A stretch of 64,000 bases of DNA from the NCBI RefSeq assembly GCF_016307205.1, contig NZ_JAEIJD010000004.1, positions 62,001 through 126,000 on the forward strand. The letters run 5' to 3'. The position numbers were made by a program, and so were the translations under genes. Shown here in pieces: positions 1-8,717 of the stretch; position 1 is the first letter of the stretch, and every line of letters begins with the position of its first letter. The stretch is from Pontibaca salina (GTDB taxonomy: Bacteria; Pseudomonadota; Alphaproteobacteria; Rhodobacterales; Rhodobacteraceae). Under the pieces are notes generated by a model. It saw only the letters and a program-made list of their open reading frames with translations. It was not told the DNA's origin and ran no database searches.

Positions 1-1
1 G

Positions 2-232
2 ATTTCGCTGGTCGGGCACACGGACACCGTCGGGGGGCTGGAATCGAATATCGAATTGTCACGCCGCCGCGCCGGGGCCGTTCGTGTCCGGTTGATCGAA
101 GGGTACGGCATCGCCGCAAAGCGCATCGATACCGAAGGCGTGGGCTATCTTGCTCCGGTCGCCTCGAATCTTACCGCACAGGGGCGCGAAGCCAACCGGC
201 GGGTCGAGGCGGTTCTGTTGTCGGGACAGTGA
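2..232 (+). CDS. OmpA-family C-terminal domain protein (3' part only)
   Basis: Only the last 76 residues are inside the window; the frame is open from the left edge. They match the peptidoglycan-binding OmpA/MotB domain: the VGHTDTVG motif is followed by NIELSRRRA, a helix of the NxxLSxxRA type, and ends with the family's NRRVE segment (residues about 4-10, 15-22 and 66-70 of the visible part). Such domains anchor outer-membrane or periplasmic proteins to peptidoglycan by gripping diaminopimelate. The N-terminal part (porin barrel, lipoprotein or other) lies outside, so the specific protein cannot be named. A gap of about 180 nt separates it from rppH on the same strand. Confidence 0.8.
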   Translation: MSLVGHTDTVGGLESNIELSRRRAGAVRVRLIEGYGIAAKRIDTEGVGYLAPVASNLTAQGREANRRVEAVLLSGQ

Positions 233-415
233 GCCCGCTCAAGGCCCTTGCCGTGTCACATTCATCAGGGACTGTCCGAAAACCATCCTTCACCCATCCC
301 TTCTGCGCTGCTTTACGGCGATCCATAACTGAGGCATGTTCGCGGCTCAGCAGGCGTGATTTTGGCGCAATCCCACGGGAGCACCACCGCCTGCGGCAGA
401 AAACAGGATGACAGG

Positions 416-910
416 ATGACACCGGACGAGATCGACAAACTGCCCTATCGCCGCTGTGTGGGTGTGATGCTCATGAACGGGCAGGGCCGGGTTTTCGTTG
501 GCCAGCGCCGCGACCGCGACACCGATGCCTGGCAAATGCCTCAGGGCGGTGTGGATCCGGGCGAGACCCCGCGCGCGGCGGCACTGCGCGAACTGCGTGA
601 AGAGACCGGGGTGACGGAGGATCTTGTCGAAGTGCTGGCCAATACCGAGGGCTGGTTGCCCTATGATCTGCCGCTTGCGCTGGTGCCCAATATCTGGGGC
701 GGGCGATTTCGCGGGCAGGAACAGAAATGGTTTCTGATGCGCTTTCTGGGGCGCGACGAACAGATAAATATCGCGACTGAACAGCCCGAATTTGCCGCAT
801 GGCGCTGGCAGAATATTGACGATCTGGTGGCGCAGATCGTGCCGTTCAAACGTGCCGTTTATCAGCAGGTTTTAGAAGAATTCCGGGATGCGCTGGGTCG
901 CGCGCCCTAG
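416..910 (+). CDS. rppH: RNA pyrophosphohydrolase RppH (Nudix hydrolase)
   Basis: This 164-residue Nudix protein should remove pyrophosphate from triphosphorylated 5' ends of mRNA, opening them to RNase E decay. The Nudix box lies at residues about 44-66 (GGVDPGE, then RELREETGV). RppH-type features around it include the early YRRCVGVML strand, QMPQGG ahead of the box and WLPYDLP after it. I start at the ATG at 416, which has an AGGA-type ribosome site just upstream and gives the usual family N-terminus; the frame is open further upstream but carries no family sequence there. It converges with the thiamine operon, the two stops being about 37 nt apart. Confidence 0.9.
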   Translation: MTPDEIDKLPYRRCVGVMLMNGQGRVFVGQRRDRDTDAWQMPQGGVDPGETPRAAALRELREETGVTEDLVEVLANTEGWLPYDLPLALVPNIWGGRFRGQEQKWFLMRFLGRDEQINIATEQPEFAAWRWQNIDDLVAQIVPFKRAVYQQVLEEFRDALGRAP

Positions 911-947
911 GCGCAGCAGCTGGTGTGTTACCGGGCCGCCGCGCCGT

Positions 948-1697
948 TTATCGGGTCAGGTAACGGCGCGCGACAGCCTCGACCAAAGCCCACAGGCTCA
1001 GGCTGAGCAGGGCCAGCACCATGAGCGAGGCGAACATCAGATCGGTCTGGCCGCGTCCGTTGGCCATCAGCATCAGATGCCCCAGCCCGCGCGATGATCC
1101 GACCCATTCACCAATCACCACCGCTAGCGGCGCATAGATCGCCGACAGCCGCAGCCCCGAGGCCAGTGCCGGCAGCGCATTGGGCACCTGCAGGTGGATC
1201 AGTTGGCGCAAAGGCCCCGCGCCGGATGTCTGCGCCAGATCACTGAGGCCGGGCGGCAGACGCATCAGCCCGTCGAAAAACGCCGACGCGATCGGGAAAT
1301 AGGTGACCAGCGCCACCATGACGATTTTCGACGGCGCGCCATAGCCCAGCCACAGGGTGATCACCGGCGCAAGGGCAAAGACCGGAACAGCCTGCGCAAA
1401 AATCAGCACCGGGCGCAGGAACAACCGGGCCGCCGGCGACAAGGCAAGATTAAGCGCCGTCGCCACGCCAAGTACCACGCCAAGCGCCAGCCCCTGCAAT
1501 AGGTTAACCGCAGAAAAGCCGGTCTGGGTCACCAGCAGAGCGGCGTTTTTACCCAAGGCCTGCGCGACATCGAGCGGACCGGGCAGGATGAAAGACGGTG
1601 CCCCGGTCAGCAGCACGACCAGATGCCAGCCCAAAAGCGCCGTTGCCGTGGCCAGACAGGCGCGACCGGCGCGCAGCATTGCCGACCCGCTGCTCAT
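948..1697 (-). CDS. thiX: ABC transporter permease, thiamine-precursor uptake (ThiX)
   Basis: This 249-residue inner-membrane permease has about six hydrophobic segments and a BPD-type EAA loop (residues about 140-165) that docks onto the ATPase. By family it resembles taurine/nitrate/HMP-type permeases (SsuC-like). The neighbours fix the likely substrate: it is the last gene of the thi operon, directly after the ATPase (ATGA overlap), TenA and an NMT1/THI5-like binding protein. I infer uptake of hydroxymethylpyrimidine (HMP) or an aminopyrimidine degradation product of thiamine. The substrate comes from context; sequence alone does not separate it from other family members. Confidence 0.8.
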   Translation of the reverse strand: MSSGSAMLRAGRACLATATALLGWHLVVLLTGAPSFILPGPLDVAQALGKNAALLVTQTGFSAVNLLQGLALGVVLGVATALNLALSPAARLFLRPVLIFAQAVPVFALAPVITLWLGYGAPSKIVMVALVTYFPIASAFFDGLMRLPPGLSDLAQTSGAGPLRQLIHLQVPNALPALASGLRLSAIYAPLAVVIGEWVGSSRGLGHLMLMANGRGQTDLMFASLMVLALLSLSLWALVEAVARRYLTR

Positions 1698-2443
1698 GCC
1701 GCGATCCCGGTGTCCGGAGCGGTGGCACCTGTCAGCCGTCGTAACAGTACGGCCTGCGCGGCGAAGATCTCGGGCGAATCCGCCGGGCGCGGTGCTGGCG
1801 AGGAGGGGGTTTCCACAGCGCTAGCCCCGTCCGGGCCGCCGATGAGAAAGGCCGCATAGGCCAGACGCATGGCTTCCTGCGGATCGTGGGTGATCAAGAT
1901 CACGGTGCGTCCGGTCAGCAAATTGGCGGCCAGATCCTGCATCGCATAGCGCGTAACCGGGTCCAGTGCGGAAAAGGGTTCGTCAAGCACGACAACGGGG
2001 CGATCTTCATAAAGCGTGCGCGCCAGCGCCACCCTTTGGCGTTGGCCGGTCGAAAGTCGGCCGGGTTTGCGCTCGGCCAGCGGCAGCAGCCCGACGGCGT
2101 CAAGCAGGGCGCGGGCGCGGGTCCAATCCGGGCGCGTGCCGCGCAAGCGGCTGCCGATACAGACATTGGCCAGCGCGCTGGACCAAGGCAACAGTTGATC
2201 GTCCTGTGCCATCACCGCCACGCGACCATCAAGGGGCGCACCATCGTCGGCGCGCATCGTGCCCTCAAGTTGCGCCCCGGTGGGCAGTCCGGCGACAAGA
2301 CGCGCCAACGTCGTCTTGCCCACGCCTGACGGCCCCAGCAGCACCGTCCACCGCCCCGCCGCAAGGGCAAGGCGGAGGTTGGGCAGCAGGATCGTTTCGT
2401 TAAGGTGAACCGCGCCCTGCAAAGCGATACCGGGGCTGGTCAC
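1694..2443 (-). CDS. thiZ: ABC transporter ATP-binding protein, thiamine-precursor uptake (ThiZ)
   Basis: This 249-residue ABC ATPase should power the ThiXYZ importer from the cytoplasmic face. The Walker A motif GPSGVGKTT is at residues 37-45. The signature appears as LSTGQRQR instead of the commoner LSGGQ, and Walker B is VVVLDEPFSALD, followed by the switch histidine in LITHD. The GTG start overlaps the tenA stop (GTGA), and its own stop overlaps the thiX ATG, so translation is probably coupled. The C-terminal 30 residues are Pro/Ala rich and look unconserved. Confidence 0.85.
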   Translation of the reverse strand: MTSPGIALQGAVHLNETILLPNLRLALAAGRWTVLLGPSGVGKTTLARLVAGLPTGAQLEGTMRADDGAPLDGRVAVMAQDDQLLPWSSALANVCIGSRLRGTRPDWTRARALLDAVGLLPLAERKPGRLSTGQRQRVALARTLYEDRPVVVLDEPFSALDPVTRYAMQDLAANLLTGRTVILITHDPQEAMRLAYAAFLIGGPDGASAVETPSSPAPRPADSPEIFAAQAVLLRRLTGATAPDTGIAA

Positions 2444-3129
2444 GGATCGCTCGGCGGTGGCGTCAGCGCCATATCCCAGAACCCCTGCTCAAGCCGGGTG
2501 GCGGTCTTGAACTGATGCGCCAGTTCGGCGGCCCGGGGCAGGTCGGCCCAGTTCTCGCCAAGGCGGCGCACAAGGGCTTGGTCGATCAGCGCACCCACGT
2601 CGCGGCACAGCGTCTGGAATTCTTCGCCGCCATAGACCTTGAACCAAGCTTCATAGGGGCCGCTTACATTTGCCAGCCGCGCGCCGATCGCACCATAGCC
2701 CAGCACGCAAGGCGCCAGCGCCGCCATCAGGTTGAGGAAATCACCGGAATAACCGGCCTCCAGCACGTAACGGGTATAGGCCAGATTCGCCGGCAGTTCC
2801 GTCGTGGCTTCAAGCGCTTCCTTGTCAATGCCCTGCTTGGCGCAGGTCGCGATATGCAGGGGCATTTCGACATGGACCAGCGCGTGAACCGTGGCGCTGG
2901 CGGTGGCCATTTCTTCTAAGGTGCCGGCCTTGGCAGCGGCCAGAGCCCAAGCGCGCGAGAAATGGATCAAGAAGACATAATCCTGCCGCAGATAGTGCAC
3001 GAACTGCGCTTCGGGCAGGGTGCCGTTAGCCATTTGTTCGACATATTCGTGATGGGTATAGATCTCCCAATCCGCCTGTGCCGAATCGCGCCAAATCCCA
3101 AAGGCCCGGCCATATTCATGGTTACTCAA
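2440..3129 (-). CDS. tenA: TenA family thiaminase II / aminopyrimidine aminohydrolase
   Basis: TenA hydrolyses aminopyrimidine breakdown products of thiamine to HMP, feeding ThiD. The protein (229 residues) is all-helical in character, with the nucleophile cysteine at residue 141 in ALAPCVLGYG, the usual TenA context. The start is TTG: no in-frame ATG is close, the TTG lies in AAATTGAGTAA, and a GGAGGAAA ribosome site about 8 nt upstream decides it. It overlaps the end of thiY by 8 nt and the start of thiZ by 4 nt, placing it inside the importer cassette as expected for salvage of imported base-degraded thiamine. Confidence 0.88.
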   Translation of the reverse strand: MSNHEYGRAFGIWRDSAQADWEIYTHHEYVEQMANGTLPEAQFVHYLRQDYVFLIHFSRAWALAAAKAGTLEEMATASATVHALVHVEMPLHIATCAKQGIDKEALEATTELPANLAYTRYVLEAGYSGDFLNLMAALAPCVLGYGAIGARLANVSGPYEAWFKVYGGEEFQTLCRDVGALIDQALVRRLGENWADLPRAAELAHQFKTATRLEQGFWDMALTPPPSDP

Positions 3130-4075
3130 TTTGCTTTCCTCCGGTTACGTCGATGGCAAGTTCGCTGATATCCAGCTGTTCGTCGGTGACGCCCTGCGCG
3201 ACGAGAAATTCCTCAAAACGGATATAGCGGCCCGCATCCATTGCGGCGGGGCGCAGGGCAAAGCGCGGCCAAGTGTCGGCCCAGGCGCGCGCGTTCAACT
3301 CGGTCTGCAATTCGCGATCGGTTGCGGCAAAGATCTCCCATGCTTTTTCGGGATCGTTGACGATGAAGGCACCCGCGCGCTCGGTTGCCTCAAGGAAACG
3401 GGCGATCAGGGCGGGATCCATCCGCTCGGGGTCGGCCACATAGATCAGCTCGTCATAGCTGGGCACGCCCTCGGCTTCGGGGTTGAAGCAGCGCCCTTCG
3501 TGATCCTCCAGCGCCATCTGGTTCAGTTCGAAATTGCGAAACGCCCCGATCACACCATCGACCTGCCCGGCCATCAGCGCAGGCGAGATCGACCAGCCGA
3601 TATTGATCTGCTCGACCGAATCCGGCGTCAGGTCGTGATGCGCCAGCATCGCCTCCAGTAGCATTTCCTGTACCCCGGCCACCGCGAACCCGACCTTGCG
3701 CCCGGCCAGATCTGCGACCGATTGCACCGGACCATCGGCCAGCACCACAAGGCAGGTCAGCGGCGTTTCGATTAGCGTACCCACGCGGCGCAGCGGCAGA
3801 CCGCTGCGGCGGCTCAGGTGTAACTCGGGCTGGTAAGACACCGCGATGTCCACCCGCCCCGCTGCCGCCATGCGGGGCGGGTCATTCGGGTCGGCGGGGG
3901 ATACCAGTTCGACTTCGAGGCCCGCATCGGCAAAATAGCCAAGCTCTTCGGCCAGCACGATTGGGCCATGGCCGGGGTTAACGAACCAGTCCAGCATGAC
4001 GGTCAGCTTGTCTTGCGCGGCGAGCGGGGCGGTGGTCAGAAAGAGCGCAGCAATCGGCGCGAATAATCGCTTCAT
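3122..4075 (-). CDS. thiY: ThiY, periplasmic pyrimidine-precursor binding protein (NMT1/THI5-like)
   Basis: This is the solute-binding protein of the ThiXYZ importer. A Sec signal peptide covers residues 1-20, with probable cleavage at LAA|Q. The mature protein opens with the hallmark LDWFVNPGHGPI (28-39), shared by THI5 HMP synthases and ThiY binding proteins; the family binds formylaminopyrimidine or HMP. The ATG at 4075 has GGAGA 6 nt upstream. About 43 nt separate it from the thiF stop, the largest gap inside the operon, and it overlaps tenA by 8 nt. The exact ligand is inferred from the family and from tenA. Confidence 0.87.
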   Translation of the reverse strand: MKRLFAPIAALFLTTAPLAAQDKLTVMLDWFVNPGHGPIVLAEELGYFADAGLEVELVSPADPNDPPRMAAAGRVDIAVSYQPELHLSRRSGLPLRRVGTLIETPLTCLVVLADGPVQSVADLAGRKVGFAVAGVQEMLLEAMLAHHDLTPDSVEQINIGWSISPALMAGQVDGVIGAFRNFELNQMALEDHEGRCFNPEAEGVPSYDELIYVADPERMDPALIARFLEATERAGAFIVNDPEKAWEIFAATDRELQTELNARAWADTWPRFALRPAAMDAGRYIRFEEFLVAQGVTDEQLDISELAIDVTGGKQIE

Positions 4076-4118
4076 TGGATTCTCCGGAGTTGAGAGGTTG
4101 AGAGGGGCGCGCTGCGTC

Positions 4119-5081
4119 CTATCCGTCGGGCACGCTTAACAGGGCGATGTTGCCGGGCCAGCGCGCGCGCAGCCCGACGCCACAATTATGGGCGCGCAAC
4201 CCGGTGCGGCAGGCCAGCACGACCCGGTCGGTATCGGGCGCGATGCCAAGTTCGGGCACCGCGTCAGTGGAAATATGCAGCGCGTCGGGGCGGAACGGTG
4301 TGGGCGCTTCGGTGCGCAGGTCGATCACCAGATCGTTGGCGCGGATGGCCGAAGCGGCGATGAAGGGCAGTGGTGCGGCCGGCTCGAGGGCATCGTCAAA
4401 GCGGAAGTCGACCATCCGCCAGCGCTGCGCCTCGAATACCAGCATCTGCCCCAGCGGCGAGGGCGACAGGCCCAGCAGCACTGAGAGCGCCATTTGCGCC
4501 TGCATCGTGCCCATCGTCGCGACGACAGGGCCGAGGATCCCGGCGCTTGAACAGGTGGGCGCGGATCCCGGCAGGTCGGGAAAGATCGCGCGCAGCGATG
4601 GTGCGCCGCCGCAGACCCCGGCCACATAACCCTGCAGCCCCAAGGCCGAGGCGGTGATCAGCGGTTTGCCCGCCGCGTGGCAGGTATCGGAAAGCGTGAG
4701 GCTGGCGGCAAAGGTATCGGCGCAGTCCAACACCAAATCGGCTGCATCGACCAGTGCGGGGGCAGATTCGGGATCAAGCCATGTGGCCATGGGGCGGATT
4801 TCAACCTCGGGGTTGAGGCTGCGCAGCGCCGCCGCAGCGGCCTGTACCTTTGGTGCACCCACATCCGCCATGCGATAGAGCGGCTGGCGGTGCAGATTGC
4901 CCTTCTCCACATGATCAGCATCAACAAGGGTGATGCGGCCCACCCCCGCGCCGGTGAGATATTGCAGCACCGGCACCGCCAGCCCGCCCGCACCGACCAC
5001 CAGAATATGCGCTGCGCGCAGCCGCTCCTGGCCTTGCGTACCGACTTCGGGCAGGACGATCTGGCGCTCGTAACGGGTCAT
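4119..5081 (-). CDS. thiF: ThiF-type adenylyltransferase fused to a rhodanese-like domain
   Basis: It should adenylate the ThiS C-terminus and help load sulfur for thiazole synthesis. Residues 1-235 form the E1/MoeB/ThiF fold: RYERQIVL near the start, nucleotide loop GAGGLAVP (30-37) and NLHRQPLY. Residues about 245-320 are a rhodanese-like domain with a candidate cysteine loop CRTGLRA. The cysteine in APTCSSAGILGP, equivalent to E. coli ThiF Cys184, is present. However, both zinc CxxC pairs of ThiF/MoeB are gone: the CYRC site reads SLRA and the later CPVC site is absent. ATGA overlap with thiE. MoeB is an alternative by fold, but the context favours ThiF. Confidence 0.82.
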   Translation of the reverse strand: MTRYERQIVLPEVGTQGQERLRAAHILVVGAGGLAVPVLQYLTGAGVGRITLVDADHVEKGNLHRQPLYRMADVGAPKVQAAAAALRSLNPEVEIRPMATWLDPESAPALVDAADLVLDCADTFAASLTLSDTCHAAGKPLITASALGLQGYVAGVCGGAPSLRAIFPDLPGSAPTCSSAGILGPVVATMGTMQAQMALSVLLGLSPSPLGQMLVFEAQRWRMVDFRFDDALEPAAPLPFIAASAIRANDLVIDLRTEAPTPFRPDALHISTDAVPELGIAPDTDRVVLACRTGLRAHNCGVGLRARWPGNIALLSVPDG

Positions 5082-5680
5082 TTGCAGACCTCCAGCCAGT
5101 CTCGCAGCCGCGCGTCAGGGTCGGTGTTCAGCGTAATATCAGTGACTGCCGCCAGCAGATCGGCCCCCGCCTCGATGACGCCCGGCGCACGTTCGATCGA
5201 CAGGCCACCGATGGCACATAGCGGTATGTCGCCGATCAGGCGCTTCCATTCGCTGACGCGGTCCAGCCCCTGTTCGTGCCATTTCATCTGTTTCAGGATC
5301 GTCGGATATACCGGGCCAAGGGCCACGTAATCGGGTTCCAGCGCCAGCGCTCGGTCCAGCTCAAAGTGGTCATGGGTGGACACGCCAAGGCGCAATCCGG
5401 CGCGACGGATCGCCTTCAGATCTGCCGTATCGAGATCCTCTTGCCCCAGATGCAGCCAGTCGGCCCCCTCATCAATGGCGATTTGCCAATAATCGTTGAT
5501 CACTAGCGCCGCGCCGTGCTTTTTTGCCAGCGCCAACGAGCGGCGGATTTCATCGCGCAGCTCAGCGTCGGGGCGGTCTTTGACGCGCAATTGTAACAGC
5601 CGCGCGCCGGCGTTTAGCGCGCGGGCGATCCAGTCGGCGCTGTCGAGAACCGGGTAGAAACGGGGCAGGGCGGTGGTCAT
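5078..5680 (-). CDS. thiE: Thiamine-phosphate synthase
   Basis: ThiE joins HMP pyrophosphate and thiazole phosphate to give thiamine phosphate. The 200-residue protein has the TIM-barrel layout of the family: the early strand LLQLRVKDR, the segment [11 protein letters not shown] followed by [38 protein letters not shown] with the phosphate-contacting region, and [28 protein letters not shown] at the C-terminal phosphate site. It overlaps thiG upstream and thiF downstream by 4 nt each (ATGA). The protein is slightly shorter than typical ThiE (about 210 residues) and deviates in places, so a TenI-like relative cannot be wholly excluded. Confidence 0.85.
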   Translation of the reverse strand: MTTALPRFYPVLDSADWIARALNAGARLLQLRVKDRPDAELRDEIRRSLALAKKHGAALVINDYWQIAIDEGADWLHLGQEDLDTADLKAIRRAGLRLGVSTHDHFELDRALALEPDYVALGPVYPTILKQMKWHEQGLDRVSEWKRLIGDIPLCAIGGLSIERAPGVIEAGADLLAAVTDITLNTDPDARLRDWLEVCK

Positions 5681-6438
5681 AGAAAGGCCTTTCCGATCAG
5701 AGGGGTCGAGGGCGCGGCCATATCGCGCGCGGGCATCGGGCCGGACCGGGCCGCAATCTGCCCCGCCTGCGCCGCCAGCGCGAAGGCGCGGGCCATGGCG
5801 GCGGGATCGTCGGCCTGTGCCACGGCGGTGTTCAGCAGCACCGCGTCATAACCCATCTCCATCGCCTGCGCCGCATGGCTGGGCAGGCCCAGACCGGCAT
5901 CGACCACCAGCGGGATGTCGGGAAAGGCCGCCCGCAGACTGCGCAGCGCGAAGGGGTTGGTCAGCCCCAGCCCCGAGCCGATGGGTGCGCCCCATGGCAT
6001 CAAGACCCGGCAACCGGCCTCGACCAGACGGGTGGCGATCACCTGATCCTCGGTCATATAGGGGAACACCTTGAACCCGTCGGCACAGAGCGCCTCGGCG
6101 GCGGCGACCAGTTCGAACGGGTCGGGCTGCAGGGTGTCGTCATGGCCGATCACTTCGAGCTTGATCCAGTCGGTCTCGAAATATTCCCGCGCCATCTGTG
6201 CGGTGGTGATCGCCTCGCGGGCGCTGTGGCAGCCGGCGGTATTGGGCAGGATATGCACGCCAAGACTGCGCACCATGTCCCAGAACGCCTGCCCCTCGCC
6301 GCGCTCGCGGCGCAGCGAGACGGTGGCGATGGCGGCGCCCGACTCGCGGAACGCTGCTTCAAGCACCGCTGGCGAAGGATATTGCGCCGTGCCCAGCATC
6401 AGCGGATTGTCCAGCGTGACGCCGTAGAAATCGCGCAT
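5677..6438 (-). CDS. thiG: Thiazole synthase
   Basis: ThiG makes thiazole phosphate from deoxyxylulose 5-phosphate, dehydroglycine and ThiS thiocarboxylate. The 253-residue TIM barrel begins with the family's [20 protein letters not shown]. It carries the Schiff-base lysine in [10 protein letters not shown] (residue about 97), the substrate loop [24 protein letters not shown] (residues about 147-163) and [26 protein letters not shown] near the C-terminus. It starts 3 nt after the thiS stop and overlaps thiE. The dehydroglycine should come from ThiO, encoded three genes upstream, so this is the aerobic, ThiH-independent route. Confidence 0.95.
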   Translation of the reverse strand: MRDFYGVTLDNPLMLGTAQYPSPAVLEAAFRESGAAIATVSLRRERGEGQAFWDMVRSLGVHILPNTAGCHSAREAITTAQMAREYFETDWIKLEVIGHDDTLQPDPFELVAAAEALCADGFKVFPYMTEDQVIATRLVEAGCRVLMPWGAPIGSGLGLTNPFALRSLRAAFPDIPLVVDAGLGLPSHAAQAMEMGYDAVLLNTAVAQADDPAAMARAFALAAQAGQIAARSGPMPARDMAAPSTPLIGKAFL

Positions 6439-6441
6439 GGC

Positions 6442-6639
6442 TTAGCCCCCTTGCATTGCCGCCAGCACTTCCAGCCGGTCGCCTGTGGAAAGCGGCGTTC
6501 CGGGCCGCGCCGAAACCGGGACGAAACGCCCATTCAGCGCGGTGGCCACACGGGCCTCGCCCCAGCCCAGTTGCTCCAGCGCGGCGGCGAGGTTTGCCGC
6601 GTCGATTTCGCGGGGGGAGCCATTGACGTCAATCTTCAT
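6442..6639 (-). CDS. thiS: Sulfur carrier protein ThiS
   Basis: This 65-residue ubiquitin-fold protein ends in GG (LAAMQGG), the tail that ThiF adenylates and that becomes the thiocarboxylate sulfur donor for ThiG. The N-terminal strand MKIDVNG, the central ATALNGRFVP and the GDRLEVLAAMQGG end are all family features. The length is normal for ThiS. The ATG at 6639 has an AAGG-type ribosome site in the sequence upstream and lies inside the 3' end of thiO, overlapping it by 11 nt. It is the third gene of the operon. Confidence 0.93.
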   Translation of the reverse strand: MKIDVNGSPREIDAANLAAALEQLGWGEARVATALNGRFVPVSARPGTPLSTGDRLEVLAAMQGG

Positions 6640-7609
6640 GGAAAAGGTCTCCTTTTTCAGAGGTTGCGATAAAGGCTGCGGCTTGGCGCGCCAGCGTGGG
6701 TGCCATCAGGTAGCCGTGGCGGAACAGTCCATTGAGATGCAGCACCCGCCCGCGCGGCGTGATCCGCGGAACGTTATCGGGAAAGGCAGGGCGCAGGTCT
6801 GAACCGAATTCGACGATCTCGGCCTCGCCAAAACGCGGGTCGAGCGCATAGGCTGCCGACAGAAGCTCCAGTGCCGAGCGGGCGGTGACCGGGCCGCGCG
6901 CCGCGCTTTCAATCTGGGTTGCGCCCAACATGAACAGCCCGCCGCCACGGGGGACGATGTAAAGCGGATGGCGTGGATGCAGCAGCCGCACCGGGCGCGA
7001 AAGCTCGATTTCGGGTGCGCGCAACAGCACCATTTCGCCGCGCACCGCCCGTAATTCCGGCAGAACGTCGTGCGCCGCAAAGCCCCGGCAGTCGAGTACA
7101 GGGCCAGATAGTGCTTCGGGCAAGGCCTCGGCGCACTGCACGGTTACCCCATCGGCCTCCAGTGCCGCCACGAGGTCGGCCAGTGCGCGGCGCGGGTCGA
7201 GATGCGCCTCGGTCTCGAAGAACAGCCCGCGCCGGTGCCGGGGGGCGAGATGCGGCTCGAGTTCGGCGATTTCTGCCGCGTTCACCTGCCGGTGACCCTC
7301 GGTGCGGGCGGCGAAGCGGTCAAGTTCGGCGCGGTCGCGCTCCAGCGCAAGCACCAAAGTGCCCTTGCGCTGCAATTCGGTAACCTTGCCCCAGGCGTGC
7401 GCGGCCTCGGCGCCATGGCGGACGATGATGGGTTCGGTCACCGCGCCTTCGCATTGCGGTGCCAGCATGCCGCCGGCCCACCATGAACAGCCATGGGGCC
7501 CCGGTGCGCCAGCGCGGTCGATAACGCGCGGAGTGATGCCTTGCGCCAGCAGTTCCCGCGCGGCCCAAAGCCCAGCCACGCCGGCCCCAAGAACAGTTAC
7601 CTCAGCCAT
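6629..7609 (-). CDS. thiO: Glycine oxidase / FAD-dependent amine oxidase ThiO
   Basis: ThiO oxidises glycine to dehydroglycine with O2, supplying the imine for ThiG. The 326-residue DAO-family protein has the FAD-binding Rossmann motif GAGVAGLWAARELL at residues about 7-20 and the WWAGGMLAP segment (about 40-48) typical of ThiO-like oxidases. The C-terminal half contains the DAO-type YIVPRGGGLFMLGAT strand and RPAFPDNVPRI. I chose the ATG at 7609 because it places the Rossmann motif at the N-terminus; the frame stays open upstream inside thiD but has no family sequence there. It overlaps thiD by 8 nt. Confidence 0.9.
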   Translation of the reverse strand: MAEVTVLGAGVAGLWAARELLAQGITPRVIDRAGAPGPHGCSWWAGGMLAPQCEGAVTEPIIVRHGAEAAHAWGKVTELQRKGTLVLALERDRAELDRFAARTEGHRQVNAAEIAELEPHLAPRHRRGLFFETEAHLDPRRALADLVAALEADGVTVQCAEALPEALSGPVLDCRGFAAHDVLPELRAVRGEMVLLRAPEIELSRPVRLLHPRHPLYIVPRGGGLFMLGATQIESAARGPVTARSALELLSAAYALDPRFGEAEIVEFGSDLRPAFPDNVPRITPRGRVLHLNGLFRHGYLMAPTLARQAAAFIATSEKGDLFHED

Positions 7610-8405
7610 CGGGCCAGACCGCGTGGAAGTGATGTACGGGCCCGTAACCGCGACCGATACCCAATTCATCAGCGGCGGCAATCGCACCCTGCAGATATTG
7701 ATGCGCACCGCGCACCGCTTCGGACAGGTCGAATCCGCGCGCCAGCAACGCCGCGATCGCCGCAGACAGGGTACAACCGGTTCCATGGGTGTTTTGGGTA
7801 TCTCGGCGCGGCGCGGTGAATTGCTCTTCGCCCTCGGGCAGCACCAGCAGGTCGCGGCACTCCGCCCCGGTGCCATGCCCGTCTTTCATCAAGACGGCCC
7901 GCGCGCCCATTTCGATCAGCGCACGGCCCTGGCGGCGCATTTCGGCCGCGTCGCTGGCTTCGGCGCAGCCAAGCAGCCGGGCTGCCTCGGGCAGGTTGGG
8001 GGTCAGTAAGGAAGCGTGGGGCAAGATCAGGCGCTGCAGCGCGTCGATCGCCGCTTCGGGCAGCAGGTCGTCGCCGGATTTCGCCACCATCACCGGATCG
8101 ACCACGACCGGCACCTTGCGCCCGTCCAGTTCCGCAGCCACCGCCGCGATGGCGTCAGCGTCGCCCAGCATCCCGATCTTGACCGCGCCAATCGCGAGAT
8201 CGTCGAACACTGCTGCAATCTGGGCGCGGATCATCGCCGGGCTGACCGGATCGACTTTGGTGACGGCGCGCGTGTTCTGCGCGGTGATTGCGGTGATTGC
8301 CGTCGCGCCGTAAACGCCGAGTGCGGAAAATGCCTTGAGATCGGCCTGAATGCCCGCGCCACCGCCACTGTCCGAGCCGGCAATGCTCAGCGCCAGAAAT
8401 GTCAT
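7602..8405 (-). CDS. thiD: Hydroxymethylpyrimidine / phosphomethylpyrimidine kinase
   Basis: ThiD phosphorylates HMP twice to HMP pyrophosphate. This 267-residue ribokinase-fold protein has SIAGSDSGGGAGIQADLKAF near the N-terminus, the VVDPVMVAKSGD substrate/Mg segment and the NTHGTGCTLSAAIAA anion-hole and catalytic Asp region replaced here by the GTGC form typical of ThiD. First gene of the operon: the TPP aptamer ends about 75 nt upstream. A GTG directly precedes the ATG at 8405; I chose the ATG, which sits 4 nt after a GGGGGG run that could serve as ribosome site or be masked by the riboswitch. Confidence 0.93.
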   Translation of the reverse strand: MTFLALSIAGSDSGGGAGIQADLKAFSALGVYGATAITAITAQNTRAVTKVDPVSPAMIRAQIAAVFDDLAIGAVKIGMLGDADAIAAVAAELDGRKVPVVVDPVMVAKSGDDLLPEAAIDALQRLILPHASLLTPNLPEAARLLGCAEASDAAEMRRQGRALIEMGARAVLMKDGHGTGAECRDLLVLPEGEEQFTAPRRDTQNTHGTGCTLSAAIAALLARGFDLSEAVRGAHQYLQGAIAAADELGIGRGYGPVHHFHAVWPDG

Positions 8406-8480
8406 CACGCCCCCCGTTTTTTCAGGTCGGGTCGTGGGCGGTAAGTTTGCGGGAGTGGAGCCATCGGCTGCAAAAACCCG

Positions 8481-8553
8481 TTCCCTCCGCCGGCATGACC
8501 CGGATCAGGTTCGATGGGTTGGCTTGCGCCTCTCAGCCGGTAACGGCACCCCC
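8481..8553 (-). promoter_or_regulatory. TPP riboswitch (THI box)
   Basis: Read on the minus strand, the stretch shows the conserved TPP aptamer elements in order: GGGGTGCC, then GCTGAGAGG, ACCC, GAACCTGATCCGGGTCATGCC split between the P4/P5 and P2 parts, and the closing GGCGGAGGGAA. It lies between a minus-strand promoter and thiD, so it should switch the whole ten-gene operon off when TPP is abundant. No clear T-run terminator follows, and the G-rich ribosome site of thiD is close to the 3' end, so I infer control of translation initiation rather than termination. Confidence 0.95.
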
Positions 8554-8565
8554 ACGGTTGGCCAA

Positions 8566-8594
8566 TGCCTAGTTCCACTGCGGCATTATGTCAA
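8566..8594 (-). promoter_or_regulatory. Promoter of the thiamine operon
   Basis: On the minus strand a perfect -35 TTGACA (8594-8589) is followed after 17 nt by TAGGCA (8571-8566) as a weak -10. Initiation about 7 nt downstream would start the transcript just before the GGGGTGCC of the TPP aptamer at 8553, exactly where a riboswitch leader should begin. Confidence 0.6.
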
Positions 8595-8717
8595 CCGGAG
8601 CGGTGGTAGGCTTCATTTGTCATCCTCGGCCGCGCGGCTGTGACGTCGCTCGTTGACAAATGTCGGCGCGTCGCCGACTGCTTGCCGAACAATACGTGCA
8701 GAGCCAGCAGGACGCCC

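Noticed and set aside
8640-8717. GTG-started extension of the PAP2 gene
   Set aside because: It would add 26 polar residues unlike the family; the ATG at 8718 has a better ribosome site.
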